A DNA stretch of 64,000 bases from Methanosarcina sp. (GTDB lineage: Archaea > Halobacteriota > Methanosarcinia > Methanosarcinales > Methanosarcinaceae), in the NCBI GenBank assembly GCA_003164755.1, contig PLUB01000052.1:26560-90559 (forward strand), read 5' to 3'. Below are positions 1 to 9,689 of the stretch, piece after piece. Position numbers and translations under genes: made by a program. The notes under the pieces are model-generated. The model saw only the letters and a program-made list of their open reading frames with translations, did no database searches and was not told the origin of the DNA. The stretch's first letter is position 1. Every line of letters starts with the position of its first letter.

Positions 1-6
1 GAAATA

Positions 7-213
7 TTATTTTTGCACCAGAACCATAGCAAAAACTATAAGGTGTTTTTGCTTCATGGAAAGCCCACCATCTCTTTCATACCAGACTGCTTTATAAAAA
101 CCAGCGATACCTTCAGCAAAGTCTTCGTTTATCTGTTCAGCATATACAACAGACCTGGGCACAAAGCCCTTTATTTCCTCGATTTCTTTAACATCTTTCC
201 CCATAATTATCAT
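7..213 (-). pseudogene. truncated carboxymuconolactone decarboxylase (AhpD-like) family protein
   Basis: A 68-residue frame starts MIIMGKDVKEIEEIKGFVP and runs through a KQKHLI segment typical of the N-terminal half of the carboxymuconolactone decarboxylase/AhpD fold. It stops at a TAA only six bases from the window edge. The family is normally about 100-120 residues and carries its redox Cys motif just after the KHLI helix, so the catalytic part is missing here. Either the gene is truncated or frameshifted, or the rest lies outside the window in another frame. Family assignment is inference from short similarity. Confidence 0.5.
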
Positions 214-592
214 ATTTCAATACGAGAGAATCGGATATAACAATATCTTTACAAATTTTCATGGATCTGAATTTCCACAGATGTCTCTGTAGTTATGATA
301 TTTTGTAACTCTTTTAGCCATACCTTAGGATCCATCGTGAATTAACTTAGGCACATTTTTACATCGTACTTAACTATTTTCATAAATGGTTCCACATATT
401 ATGTTCCATAATAATTATGCGTTGCCTAAGTTATTTCGTAATGAGCCGTTAGTATACAGTTGTTTTTTAAAAAGTACTTTATTATTGATTAAATAAAGTT
501 GTAATAAAGGGCAATCTCTTGAGATAAAAGGTAAAATACAGTAGTTTTATAGGAAAAAGACTGGATTTTTAGATACCATTCCGGGAAAGTGG
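214..592. other. AT-rich intergenic stretch, nothing recognised
   Basis: This AT-rich sequence has stop codons in all frames. I see no tRNA-like fold, no repeat shared with the rest of the window and no convincing promoter beyond generic AT-rich tracts. Confidence 0.4.
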
Positions 593-889
593 ATAGCTAT
601 TGGAGCAGGTACGTATATTACGATAGAAACTGCTGATATTGTTCTGGTTAAAAATGATCAAAGGGATGTTTTGCATATAATTAGGCTTTCCAAGAGTACC
701 TACTCCAAAATGTATAAAAATCTTCTTTGGGCAATAGGATTCAATATTTTTGCAATTCTACTTGCTGCAGGGATTCTCTACGGATATGGACTTTTATTGA
801 GTCTTTCTATGGGTGCAATTCTCATGAGTCTGAATACCGTAATCGTGGATGTGGACGCAAAAACTTTGAAGATTGAATTATTTGATTAG
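593..889 (+). pseudogene. C-terminal relic of a heavy-metal (CPx-type) P-type ATPase
   Basis: The frame reads IAIGAGT, then TADIVLVKNDQRDVLHIIRL, then two hydrophobic segments ending in SLNTVIVDVDAKTLKIE. This matches the end of the catalytic domain and the last membrane helices of copper/heavy-metal P1B ATPases. The expected preceding GDGVNDAPAL segment and everything upstream are absent, and the SLSTVIVAxNA motif is altered. No start or ribosome site is visible. I read it as a gene remnant, not a functional short protein. Confidence 0.75.
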
Positions 890-923
890 TTTCCTTATTT
901 TGCTTACACTATCAAAAAAAGCT

Positions 924-1970
924 TCATCGGAAAGATTGAAATGAGAAGTAACAAAAAAATACCATTATAAGTCCGATGAAAATAAAACCAATAGCTTTAA
1001 TAATATCGAAACGTTTCTTCGGAACTTCTATAAGAGTATTAAAGGAAGGGATACTTTTCGGATATTTAAGATATTTAATTACTCCAGGTTTGTGCCCTGC
1101 TCCTATCACCACGACGATAGTTTTGTTTCCACATGCAGCGATATTAAGTATATTTCCTGCAAGATACGCGTCTCGTTCATCAATTAACACCTCGGCTGCT
1201 GTAGGGGCAAAACTCCTGAGTTCACTTACAAGGGTAGTTACAACATCCTGTTCTGTTATTTGATCGATGTCTATATCGGTTCCTTTTCCAATTCCTATAA
1301 GACCGTCGAGCAGGGAGATAATCATCCTGATTTTTTCCAGGCATTTCATCTTTCTCCAAAATCGCTGAAGAGTCACCTGGATATCTCGATCAATTAAGGC
1401 AACTTTAGACCCTAAAGTCTCGGCTTCCTCGATCGCAGCAAGCATCTCAGCGCCTGGTTTTACGCCCATGTCTTCCCCTATTTTTTTCTGCATATAGGCA
1501 AGAACCCATTGAATGGTGTAGTAGTAGATCTTCCCTTCAAAAAGAATATCTTTGATAGGAACCTGGTTTTCCTGGACATTCCCTTTTATAGAATCATAAC
1601 GCCCCCTGCAGAGCTCGACAGCAACGACATCTGGTTTCAGATTTTTGATAGCGTCCTTAACTTCAGCGATACTTTTTTCTGAAACATGGGCTGTCCCTAT
1701 GAGCACAACTTTTGAAGGGTGGTATTCATCCTTGCAGTCACATGGGAATTGAGAAAGCAAAGGAATTGAGATTTCCACAGCTGAGTCAGGAAGCGTCTCT
1801 GCAAAAAAGTTGGAAGTTATATCCATTTTTGCTTCAGTTTCCCAGGGTTCTACTGCAGATGAGGGAAAGGAGACTTCATTTTTTCTTTGTATATTGATTG
1901 GAGAATCAGAGGGTTTAGACTTCTCGACAGAAATAGAATTTTCTGCGGATTCGGTCACAGGTTTGTTCAT
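924..1970 (-). CDS. TraB/PrgY-family membrane protein
   Basis: The protein has 348 residues. The first 80 or so are low-complexity and Ser/Glu-rich. The conserved TraB core follows: GTAHVSEKS at about residues 92-100 and ELCRGRYDS at about 119-127. A hydrophobic segment at about 325-345 probably anchors the C-terminus in the membrane. TraB/PrgY relatives occur in bacteria (pheromone shutdown), archaea and eukaryotes, and are thought to share a fold with the GumN/Tiki proteases. The role in methanogens is not established. The gene stands alone, with no close neighbour on its strand. Confidence 0.85.
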   Translation of the reverse strand: MNKPVTESAENSISVEKSKPSDSPINIQRKNEVSFPSSAVEPWETEAKMDITSNFFAETLPDSAVEISIPLLSQFPCDCKDEYHPSKVVLIGTAHVSEKSIAEVKDAIKNLKPDVVAVELCRGRYDSIKGNVQENQVPIKDILFEGKIYYYTIQWVLAYMQKKIGEDMGVKPGAEMLAAIEEAETLGSKVALIDRDIQVTLQRFWRKMKCLEKIRMIISLLDGLIGIGKGTDIDIDQITEQDVVTTLVSELRSFAPTAAEVLIDERDAYLAGNILNIAACGNKTIVVVIGAGHKPGVIKYLKYPKSIPSFNTLIEVPKKRFDIIKAIGFIFIGLIMVFFCYFSFQSFR

Positions 1971-3017
1971 AGAATATATCGACTCCTAATATGAACTGTG
2001 GAAATTATAGTCAGAGTCACTGTTATAGTGATCTGTAATTTAGGGTTATACATTATCAATCTCTCTGCTATGGCGAATTAAGAATGTTGGAGGAAGATAC
2101 ATTACTTAAAGGATTGAGGTCTTGTCCAGAAGTTGTTGAATTCCAAAAAAAAGAATACATATTAATAATTTTTATAACAATTTAAAGATATTCTCTTGCT
2201 CACAGTTTCCAATAACTCCTATCAACTACTAGATTGAATTTTGTAGCGTGAATAATTCAGCTTTCTGCATAAAATAATCCAGTTATAGAAAAGTTTAATT
2301 GCAAGCAGATAATTCTCTGATGGTAATTACTTGCAGGAATTTATATCTTGCTATGGTTATATTTTTTTATTTTTATTTATGTTGTCTCATTCTAAATTTA
2401 TTCGGACAAAATTATTTAGTGACTATTTAGATAGGAAAATATGATATCAATAGGTGTTTTAATTAATATTTGCTAGGTCAGGTTTTAGGGATCAATTTTC
2501 TCTAATTGATGGTTATTTTTGGATACCTGAATATTACTTAATTTGGTGCATTTTTTAAATATAATCCGTCATAATAAAAGTTAATAAGTATTGTTACAAT
2601 AATTCTCAAGATTTGAAAAAAATAATTAAAATTGAGTCAATAATATACTTATCAGCTCAATTGTGTAAATCCATACCCAACGGAAAAAGCTCATCAAAAC
2701 CTATTGTTTCAAAGGAAATTGCCACGTCTCAACTCAACAGGATATTGGAGCTTAATGGGAAGCTCACCATTAAGTCAAAAAAGGAAGTTCAGAAGTAATG
2801 AATCTCTCAAGATAGTCCTTGATCTATGTAGGGTCACAAAGGGAATTCATTCATGACTAAAGATCAATATGTCATCTGATGTCAGAGGCGAGCTGGTGAA
2901 GATAAGCGATACTGCAAGAATTATATGCATGGGATATTGTCTTTCAGTGTATGGAATTGTAATCTGTTAATGAAATGGGAGATATCGTTTATTACGAAAG
3001 TGATGAAAATGTGTAAT
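1971..3017. other. gene-poor AT-rich gap
   Basis: About 1 kb without a convincing gene. A 61-codon frame at 2613-2798 begins at a TTG, is Lys/Ser/Ile-rich and resembles no family I know; it is probably chance or decayed coding. The stretch before the HD-domain relic may be ordinary decay of the same locus. Confidence 0.4.
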
Positions 3018-3285
3018 ATGAAAAATACAATAGTTAGGGCAGCAATCGTTTTTGGTGCAAATGCACATGCTGGTTAGCTTGATGATGCCGGAAAAGACTA
3101 TTTTATGAGCCACTGTTGGCAGGTCTACGAAATTATGAATATTATACCCTGAAGATTTAGAATTACAGGCTGCGGCTCTAATGCATGATATATTTGAAGA
3201 TACTGATTTGACATATGAAGATTTAGTATCTGAATTTAGTATTGATGTAGCTAATCTCATCCATGAAGTAACTCACGAACGGTGA
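3018..3285 (+). pseudogene. decayed HD-domain (RelA/SpoT-like) phosphohydrolase fragment
   Basis: Two adjoining frames give an HD-domain protein. The first reads VRAAIVFGANAHAG, an in-frame TAG at 3075-3077, then LDDAGKDYFMSHCWQVYEI. After a frame change the second reads PEDLELQAAALMHDIFEDTD and then LTYEDLVSEFSIDVANLIHE. The first H...HD metal-binding signature is recognisable as MHD in the AAALMHDIFEDTD block, as in the hydrolase domain of (p)ppGpp enzymes. One stop and one frameshift within 270 bases mark it as a pseudogene. The TAG could be read as pyrrolysine in Methanosarcina, but the frameshift still breaks the gene. Confidence 0.75.
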
Positions 3286-3407
3286 ACCAACAATACAGGC
3301 TGGTATTTCCCACATTTGCATTATATTTTTAAACATTTGAAGTGTTAATTTTTTCTATGGGGATTATAAACAGAATCTCTCAAATATCTAACTCGGATAA
3401 TATCTGA

Positions 3408-4320
3408 AGCTAACGTACTCATTATGTTTAAAATGCTTTTTTACAGCAATTGCATGGTCTTCCAGACTTTGAACTTGAGAAACAATGTATTGATCGTATT
3501 TCTTTCAGGAAATTTCTTGTTTTTCCTGAGTATATACCAGACAGTATCAAGTCTGGTAATTCAGAAAAAAAATAATTGATAACTGCAAAGAAGAAATATG
3601 GGGGCAGTTGCAAAGCCAAATTGATTGCCGTGATTTGAAAATAAAAAAGGAACTGATTCAGGACTCTATTTTTATTTATTAAGATTCTGGACATGCAAAA
3701 GGAGATAAACCTCGGGGAAATGGAGCAAAAACAAGGATAATCGGAGACATAATCTGAACAAAAAAAGGGTAATAAGTCACACTTTGGATATAAATTTCAT
3801 AGCATAATAGATAGGGATTATGAGCTGATAAGAAGATTCAAAACAATAATTGCAAAACTTCATGATTCTCAGGTAGATTTGTCAGAAAAAAATGAAGTTA
3901 TTTACAGAGACAGAGGATACTTTGGACCAAAATTAAAAGGTTGTGATTCAATTATGAGAAAAGTAGTAAAAGAATATTCTCTGGAAATGAGTGATGTATT
4001 CAGAAACAAGAGGGTACGCTCAAAAAAAGCTCCAAGGAAAGAGTTTCTGCAGTAACTAAAAAGATGTTCAAAGCAAGAAAAGTTCTTTTCACTACTGTCC
4101 AACGAGTGAATCTGAAGATGCTGTTTACAGTTTTTTGTTATAATCTCTATTATTTGATTACATTGAAAATAAAAGGAATATCTTAAGAGTAGCGAAATAT
4201 ATCTTTGAAATCAAAGAATAATGAACCAGAAAAGAAAAAAATAGAGTTAACTACAGAAAATAGAGGTAAGGATTTGGACAGGATTCCCCCGATAAAAAAT
4301 TAGAGGTAAATCTGAATCCT
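3408..4320 (+). pseudogene. IS5-type transposase relic, copy 1
   Basis: Fragments in shifting frames match DDE transposases of the IS5 group. They include LPDFELEKQCIDRISFRKFL near the start, then KSHFGYKFHSIIDRDYELI-type sequence, then LSEKNEVIYRDRGYFGPK carrying the central Asp region, then RNKRVRSKKAPRKEF. Several stops and frameshifts interrupt it. A second relic at 54132-55040 is collinear over the whole length, which fixes the element ends at roughly 3408 and 4320. No intact inverted repeats remain that I can see. Confidence 0.8.
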
Positions 4321-4678
4321 CAATATTTGTTTTACACTTTAATCTCTGTTCCAATAATTAAAGAGTTAACTTTAAGACTCGTGGACCCCTCAATTTCCAC
4401 TGCAACTACCCATTCACTATAGATGTTATTTCGCTTAATTTAGTTTATTTTTTCCACCTATGATATTTTCTGTAGCATAAGAACTTTCGGCTAGTATAGA
4501 CCTATCAATTATCATTAAATTTTTCTTTAGTCCCAATCTCTATTGCAGGTTACCTTTATGTCAGAGATTAGAGAAACTGAACCCATAGAAATTCCTGAAA
4601 TCCTGCAGATATATAATTTCTCTCAAAAATTGGTTCATTTTTGCGATCTGTTTCAGATATCTTCAGGCCACTTAATCT
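4321..4678. other. intergenic gap after the IS5-type relic
   Basis: AT-rich sequence lies between the transposase relic and the convergent map gene. No open frame, tRNA or shared repeat was seen. A T-rich run downstream of map could end its transcript but lacks a clear hairpin. Confidence 0.35.
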
Positions 4679-5569
4679 TTATTTAGTTATAATTTCACAG
4701 CCGTTCTGAGTTATCACTATTGTATGCTCTGCCTGGGCTACAAGTCCCCCTTCAATTTCAAGAAGCACGGGATAAGATTGAAGGATTCCTGCCTTTGCAA
4801 GCTGGATTAATGAAAACTCCAACTTGTCGGATTCAAGCCAGCGTTTTGCAAAAGGTAGTCCTCTATATTCTTCTACCTGTTTCAAGATATTTCGGACTGC
4901 CGGCATACGGACCGGTTTTTTCCTTATGAGGCTATATATCTCGGCCCAGCTCCCGTCGTGAATAACTCCTGCTCCATCCGTTGCAAATGGTTCTATTGCA
5001 AAAACGTCGCCTTCCCTGAGAATTACTCCCCCGTCAACACGCTTATTGGGAACAGAAGGTTCGTCATGGGCTTCATACTGAGAAAGCCCGTGGCCTGTCA
5101 AGTTTATTATTGGGCTTAAGCCATAGCTGCGAATACTGTCATCTATTGCAGCTCCAATTTTTCCTGTAGTGATCCCTGGTCTTGCAAGGTTAATGGCTGC
5201 AGAAAGGGCTTCTTCGGCTGCTTTTAATATATCGGAGTTCCTTGATAGGTCAACAGTAACAGCTGAATCTGCAATGTATCCATCTATATGGACACCAAGG
5301 TCCAGCTTCACCATATCTTTTCCGAATATATCGGTGTCTCCAGCTGTTGGGGTTGCATGTGCTGCTTCCTCATTTCTCGAAATATTGCAAGGAAAAGCTG
5401 GCCCACCTCCTAACTCGGTAGTTCTATTTTCCACAAATTCTGCAACTTTTAGCAAGCTATTCCCAACTCTTACCATTTCTACGGCTTCGTCTCTGACAAC
5501 CTTTAGGATCTTTCCTGCTTCTCTATATTTCTCGAGGATTTCTTGCTTATTGTTCACATTATCAGTCAT
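4679..5569 (-). CDS. map: methionine aminopeptidase, type II
   Basis: The protein (296 residues) removes the N-terminal Met from new proteins in the cytosol. It is an M24 pita-bread fold. The catalytic His is H71 (AAHATP). Metal ligands are D90 and D101 (LDLGVHIDGYIADSAVTVDL), H160 (TGHG), E193 (FAIEPFATDGAG) and E281 (AEHTIVI). The insert between H160 and the Glu ligands is typical of the archaeal/eukaryotic type II enzyme. Length fits archaeal family members. A second M24 peptidase gene lies 154 bases upstream on the same strand. All catalytic residues are present. Confidence 0.95.
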   Translation of the reverse strand: MTDNVNNKQEILEKYREAGKILKVVRDEAVEMVRVGNSLLKVAEFVENRTTELGGGPAFPCNISRNEEAAHATPTAGDTDIFGKDMVKLDLGVHIDGYIADSAVTVDLSRNSDILKAAEEALSAAINLARPGITTGKIGAAIDDSIRSYGLSPIINLTGHGLSQYEAHDEPSVPNKRVDGGVILREGDVFAIEPFATDGAGVIHDGSWAEIYSLIRKKPVRMPAVRNILKQVEEYRGLPFAKRWLESDKLEFSLIQLAKAGILQSYPVLLEIEGGLVAQAEHTIVITQNGCEIITK

Positions 5570-5723
5570 GTTAATCCCGTTAATCTCTTATTGAATGTAA
5601 TAAGTTTCTGGCCTGAGTGAAATAATAAGGTCTAAGTATTTGATCCTGACAATCGTATCGCTAATTTCCTATTAAAGCGGGATATTATCCCATATAATGA
5701 CAGACTTTTCAAATTGTAAGATG

Positions 5724-6893
5724 TTATAATACAAATCGTTTTTCTAGTCCTGTAAGGTTCTCACACCCATTTTCTGTGACAAGCACCATATCCTCAAGTC
5801 TGATTCCTCCAATCTTAGGGTAGTATAGGCCAGGTTCTATAGTGATTAAGTTACCTTTTTCAAGAACATCCATATTTTCTCCTACTCCTGGAAGTTCATG
5901 TACGTCCAGTCCAATGCCATGCCCTGTGGAATGAATAAATCCAACTTTTGAACCGCTTCTGTAGGTGTCATAGCCCTTTTTCTCGAATATTTCACAGACT
6001 GCATTATGCACATCAGCTGTAGATACACCTGGCTTAATCATTTCAAGCCCTTTTTCCTGGGCTGCAAGCACAGCTTGGTACATTTCTTTCAACTCTTTTG
6101 AAGCTTCTCCATGAAGTACCGTTCGCGTCATATCCACAAAATAACGCTCTCTCTTGCTCCTCGGAAAAATATCCAAAATAATTGGCGCATTTGCCAAAAG
6201 AGGGCCATCTGTAGTGCCATGCGGATTTACTGTATCTCTACCACATGAAACGATAATTTCTTCGGCTTCACACCCAAAATCAAGCAATGTATGGTCAATG
6301 ACTGCTTTTACTTTAGCCCCGGTAAGGAGCTGCCCTTCATGATACAGGTTTCCTTTTCTTTCTTCTGCTTTTGCAATCAGGAAGGTCGCTGCTTTCATAG
6401 CTTTTTCTCCTGCCATTTGAGCATACTTTATAGACTCAATTTCTTCCGGTTTTTTCAGGCTCCTTATTTTTCTGAAAGGGCTTTTCACAGGTACTATGGA
6501 AAAACCTGATTTTTCAAAGTAATTTGAGTAAAATATCGGAAAATCGTAAGGCACTGCAACTTTTTTTGCTCCTTTTCCAAGGAGCAACTCTGATATACAA
6601 GCTGCATAGGCAATATACATATCTTTTTTCTCCTTGATCTTCTCTCTGTAGTCAAAGTCCTGAGTCGTTATTATAATTGAAATCCTTGACTCGATTTTTG
6701 CCCTCCCCTTTTCCATTTCCGAAATAAGAAGTATTTCTTCTCCCGCTATTGTCTGCAGATAGACGAACTCATCTGAAGATAGGAAATGGGTTACATAGTA
6801 AATATCAGAATTATGTATATTTCCTATCATAAGGTAAGCATCAGTTCCTGCTTCCTCAAGGTTTTTCTTTATGCTGAATTCTGGCTCTGTCAT
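5724..6893 (-). CDS. M24-family Xaa-Pro aminopeptidase/dipeptidase
   Basis: The protein has 389 residues: an N-terminal creatinase-like domain (about 1-145) and a C-terminal M24 metallopeptidase domain. The five metal ligands are visible as D241 and D255 (LDIFPRSKRERYFVDMTR), H325 (HSTGHGIGLDVHE), E353 (ITIEPGLYY) and E367 (GIRLEDMVLV). PHGTTDGP at about 224-231 is a substrate-side loop. It should cleave Xaa-Pro bonds in the cytosol during peptide turnover. Whether it acts on dipeptides (PepQ) or longer peptides (PepP) cannot be told from sequence alone. It lies upstream of map on the same strand. Confidence 0.9.
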   Translation of the reverse strand: MTEPEFSIKKNLEEAGTDAYLMIGNIHNSDIYYVTHFLSSDEFVYLQTIAGEEILLISEMEKGRAKIESRISIIITTQDFDYREKIKEKKDMYIAYAACISELLLGKGAKKVAVPYDFPIFYSNYFEKSGFSIVPVKSPFRKIRSLKKPEEIESIKYAQMAGEKAMKAATFLIAKAEERKGNLYHEGQLLTGAKVKAVIDHTLLDFGCEAEEIIVSCGRDTVNPHGTTDGPLLANAPIILDIFPRSKRERYFVDMTRTVLHGEASKELKEMYQAVLAAQEKGLEMIKPGVSTADVHNAVCEIFEKKGYDTYRSGSKVGFIHSTGHGIGLDVHELPGVGENMDVLEKGNLITIEPGLYYPKIGGIRLEDMVLVTENGCENLTGLEKRFVL

Positions 6894-7419
6894 GTAAGGT
6901 ATTTTTGCTTTATGTGGATAAAATTCTTATTGTCATATCTTTTTTCCGACTATGCTTAACATTTTCTTTCTTAATTCAGTAGAATAACCTGCGTCTTGCT
7001 GTAGAGATGGAAACTTCTCCGAGAACCATTATCCCGCTTTCTATGATGCATACAAGAATATCATCTATTATAATACTGGCCAAATCGACAAACAAATTCT
7101 ACATTTGTGTACATCTGCAAAATGTAGTTCCTAAGACCTATCCAGTAATTTTTCATAATTTAAGCAGGTCTTTCAGAAAAACTAGCTTCTCTAATCCTCC
7201 AAATTTTCTGGAAACAACTTTCTATAGGGGTTCAAAATTGCATTCAGACTCAAAAAAGTTTCGGATACTTCGATTATAATTTAACTATTTCTAACTATCT
7301 ATAATGCAACTGTAGGTTATGATATCTATATGGAAACTCGAATAATATTGGACAAATTTCTGGATAAATACTTACGTAAAGAAAAAGGGTATGCACCATA
7401 AAAGGTGCTTTAATTATTT
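6894..7419. other. intergenic gap holding one copy of repeat family A
   Basis: The gap separates the peptidase genes from the convergent end of the minus-strand pilin. Its only recognisable content is the A-family dispersed repeat near 7036-7126. A 90-codon plus-strand frame (7007-7279) crosses that repeat and resembles no protein. Confidence 0.4.
7036..7126. repeat. dispersed repeat family A, copy 1 (short, decayed)
   Basis: It ends in GTGTACATCTGCAAAATG and contains ACAAACAAATTCTACAT, both shared with copies near 14741, 21636 and 52824. The middle block (AGCTTAAAAATGAAT and CAATGAATAAT in other copies) is deleted here. Better preserved copies carry TGCAGATG at one end and CATCTGCA at the other, so the family has short terminal inverted repeats. 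Confidence 0.55.
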
Positions 7420-7884
7420 TTAGAACCTAATATCTTTGTTTATGATGAGCTGATTTGTCTTCAAATCGACGATTTTAATGTTAACAATATCACCAGATAT
7501 TGGCCCTGTCCCAAAAATATTCATACCATCGGTATTAGCCAGCGAGAGTATTTTCATATCACCCACGCTCAAATTATCGAGACTAGAAGTGTTAACTGCA
7601 GCAGATTTAGTTCCAAGGGATGCAGTAACTTTCGTTATTGAGTCTCGGAAGTAAATTTGATCTCCGCCAAGGTGTTCAAGTTTTACAGATGCTATGCCAG
7701 TAGCATTAGCAGTATCATTTGCTTTAATATCGATGTTTGCCTGGGGTGCAGATTTGGTAGAACCCTGGCTGAAGACGGTAGAACCGATTGCAGCGGCGAG
7801 AAGGACAGTTATTGCAACCATCAGGATGACACCGATGACCGGGGACACTGCATCTTTATTCCTAAATAATTTCTTGAGATCCAT
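7420..7884 (-). CDS. archaeal type IV pilin
   Basis: A 154-residue secreted protein. The short basic leader MDLKKLFRNKDAVSPVIG precedes a hydrophobic helix (VILMVAITVLLAAAIGSTVF), the hallmark of archaeal pilins with a class III signal processed by a PibD-like peptidase (Pilin_N/DUF1628 family). The remainder is a Ser/Thr/Asn-rich beta domain expected on the cell surface. A strong GGAGGGAG site lies just upstream of the ATG. It is divergent from a second pilin gene about 315 bases away. It could serve in adhesion filaments; it does not look like an archaellin. Confidence 0.85.
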   Translation of the reverse strand: MDLKKLFRNKDAVSPVIGVILMVAITVLLAAAIGSTVFSQGSTKSAPQANIDIKANDTANATGIASVKLEHLGGDQIYFRDSITKVTASLGTKSAAVNTSSLDNLSVGDMKILSLANTDGMNIFGTGPISGDIVNIKIVDLKTNQLIINKDIRF

Positions 7885-8199
7885 CTGTTTCTCCCTCCGG
7901 GTTAAAGGACTCAGACAGGATACCTGCCTGAAACTTCTAACAATTGTTATACACAGATAAACTATATACAGTTCTCAATATATATATGTTTACAGTGTTA
8001 TACTTCTTATTCATTATCCTTTTTTACATTTTTGCTGATTACATTATTATATTATGTATATGTTCCATTGTGGTTCTATCTCTAGATTCTTTATTAATGT
8101 TTTTAAGTAATATATCATTATTTATAGATAGTTAAGTTAATATCAAATTAGTAACTATGTGACATGGATATTATAAAATATTGATAATGTGGTTTTAAC
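7885..8199. promoter_or_regulatory. shared intergenic region of the divergent pilin genes
   Basis: This is a very AT-rich stretch between the two pilin starts. The alternating run TCAATATATATATG at about 7976-7989 and the ACTATATACAG tract just before it are plausible TATA elements for the minus-strand pilin. The plus-strand side has several AT-rich candidates but no clear single box. Promoter assignment is inference from base composition and position. Confidence 0.35.
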
Positions 8200-8691
8200 T
8201 TGGAGGGTAAAAAACATAGGGCACTTGGCGAGAACTGTCAGGCAGTTTCAGAAGTCTTAGGACAGGTGCTCATGATAGCTATAGTCGTGTTATCTTTATC
8301 TTCATTAGCAATTACTATATTTTCGGATGTTGTAGTAATAAATCCTCCTCATAAGCAGCATACATACATTTCTGAAAGAATTGACACTAATGCCGATACT
8401 ATACAGATATTGCACAGTGGGGGAGAAGAAGTTAACCTGAAAGCACTCAAGATCATACTTAGTGTCAATGGAAAGTTGGCTAAGTTTAACATGTCAGATC
8501 CTAGTGTTAAGGTTTTGAATTCGAGAGATTCTGCATCTAATAATGGTTTTCTGATGCTAGGCGACTGTATAGAAATAAATCTGAGACAACTGGGAATTTA
8601 TCTGAAGGATAACGATACTGTTGATATGTATCTTGTAAACACTAAATCTGGTCAGGTGATCCAGAGGGTTGAACTCCATGGGGGAGAATGA
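8200..8691 (+). CDS. type IV pilin-like protein
   Basis: 163 residues from a TTG start, the only start codon upstream of the signal helix in this frame because a stop lies five codons before it. ENCQAVSEVLGQVLMIAIVVL is a class III signal with a hydrophobic helix to about residue 43. The rest is a beta-rich extracellular domain (SERIDTNADTIQILHSGGEE). It probably inserts as a minor pilin or pseudopilin. It is followed 51 bases later by a membrane-anchored partner gene on the same strand. The start codon is weak and its ribosome site is unclear; GGAGGGT overlaps the first codons. Confidence 0.75.
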   Translation: MEGKKHRALGENCQAVSEVLGQVLMIAIVVLSLSSLAITIFSDVVVINPPHKQHTYISERIDTNADTIQILHSGGEEVNLKALKIILSVNGKLAKFNMSDPSVKVLNSRDSASNNGFLMLGDCIEINLRQLGIYLKDNDTVDMYLVNTKSGQVIQRVELHGGE

Positions 8692-8742
8692 AAAAAGGAA
8701 AACAAGAGGATATTCTATTTAAAAATCACACGATGTCCTGTT

Positions 8743-9681
8743 ATGAAAATAGGAAAGAATAGAAGCTGGAAAGAGCTCATTAAGAGCTTATCAAACTCAG
8801 AATTAGCGGCATCCACAGTCATTGCCGCAGTACTACTGCTAAGCATTCTATTTACCATATTTGCAGTGGTACGGATTGCGTATGTTCCGGAATGGAAAAC
8901 TGATGCTGAACAATCACATATGGGTGAAGTCCAGAAAGATATGGCAGGACTAAAATCAACAGTAGACATGATTATTTTTCTTACGGCTACAAACACAAGT
9001 TATTCAGCCCGACCTCCCTTAACGGTTCCATTTAGCATGGGTGGGGGGGGAATATCTATTCTGGAACCATCAAAATCAAGCGGGACACTGTCAATAAATA
9101 CAAAATCATACAAAGTGACCATAATCCCAACAGTGGGTAATGAAACATCTATCAACTCTAACATAATTACCTATCATTCGAACAACAGACAATATGTGGA
9201 TCAGGTTTTCAGGTATGAAAACGGAGCTGTTATTCTTGTCCAAGACGGCAGATCATTGATGACGCAGTTTCCATCATTATTCAGTATAAATCAAATTAGT
9301 GCACATAACTATACTGTTTTGATCCAAGCAATCAACGTATCAGGAAATTCAGATTCGATTTCTTCGGATACATATACTTATTTGAGATTGACTGGAAGTC
9401 AACCTAATACTATAGACTTAGGGAATATTAGCTCATTTGACTGTATAATTTCCACTAAATATCCTGATGCTTGGAAGGCTTATTTCAAAGGAAATCTCAA
9501 TGAAATCTCCAAAGAAATCGGTCTTAAATATGGTACAGATTTCATACTTGATCCAAAAGACTACTCAGACAATGTACGTTTAAAATTTCTTGCCGGCAGC
9601 AAAAAACAAAATCATTACAAACTTTCGATAAGAGAATATGTTATCACTGCAGAAATTGGAGCAAGGAATAGTTTTAATTAA
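8743..9681 (+). CDS. membrane-anchored extracellular protein of the pilin locus
   Basis: 312 residues. After about 25 polar residues there is one hydrophobic helix (ASTVIAAVLLLSILFTIFAV, about 23-42), then a Ser/Asn/Thr-rich extracellular domain with several N-x-S/T sites. The layout resembles the larger pilin-like proteins (DUF7289-type) found beside archaeal pilins; that family name is tentative. A run of eight G (9043-9050) sits in the frame at a glycine stretch. The gene follows the pilin gene by 51 bases and is probably co-transcribed with it. Function is unknown; I infer filament assembly or surface adhesion. Confidence 0.65.
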   Translation: MKIGKNRSWKELIKSLSNSELAASTVIAAVLLLSILFTIFAVVRIAYVPEWKTDAEQSHMGEVQKDMAGLKSTVDMIIFLTATNTSYSARPPLTVPFSMGGGGISILEPSKSSGTLSINTKSYKVTIIPTVGNETSINSNIITYHSNNRQYVDQVFRYENGAVILVQDGRSLMTQFPSLFSINQISAHNYTVLIQAINVSGNSDSISSDTYTYLRLTGSQPNTIDLGNISSFDCIISTKYPDAWKAYFKGNLNEISKEIGLKYGTDFILDPKDYSDNVRLKFLAGSKKQNHYKLSIREYVITAEIGARNSFN

Positions 9682-9689
9682 TACAAATT

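Noticed and set aside
2613..2798. 61-codon frame in the early gap
   Set aside because: Weak TTG start, no ribosome site, no recognisable family and surrounded by decayed sequence.
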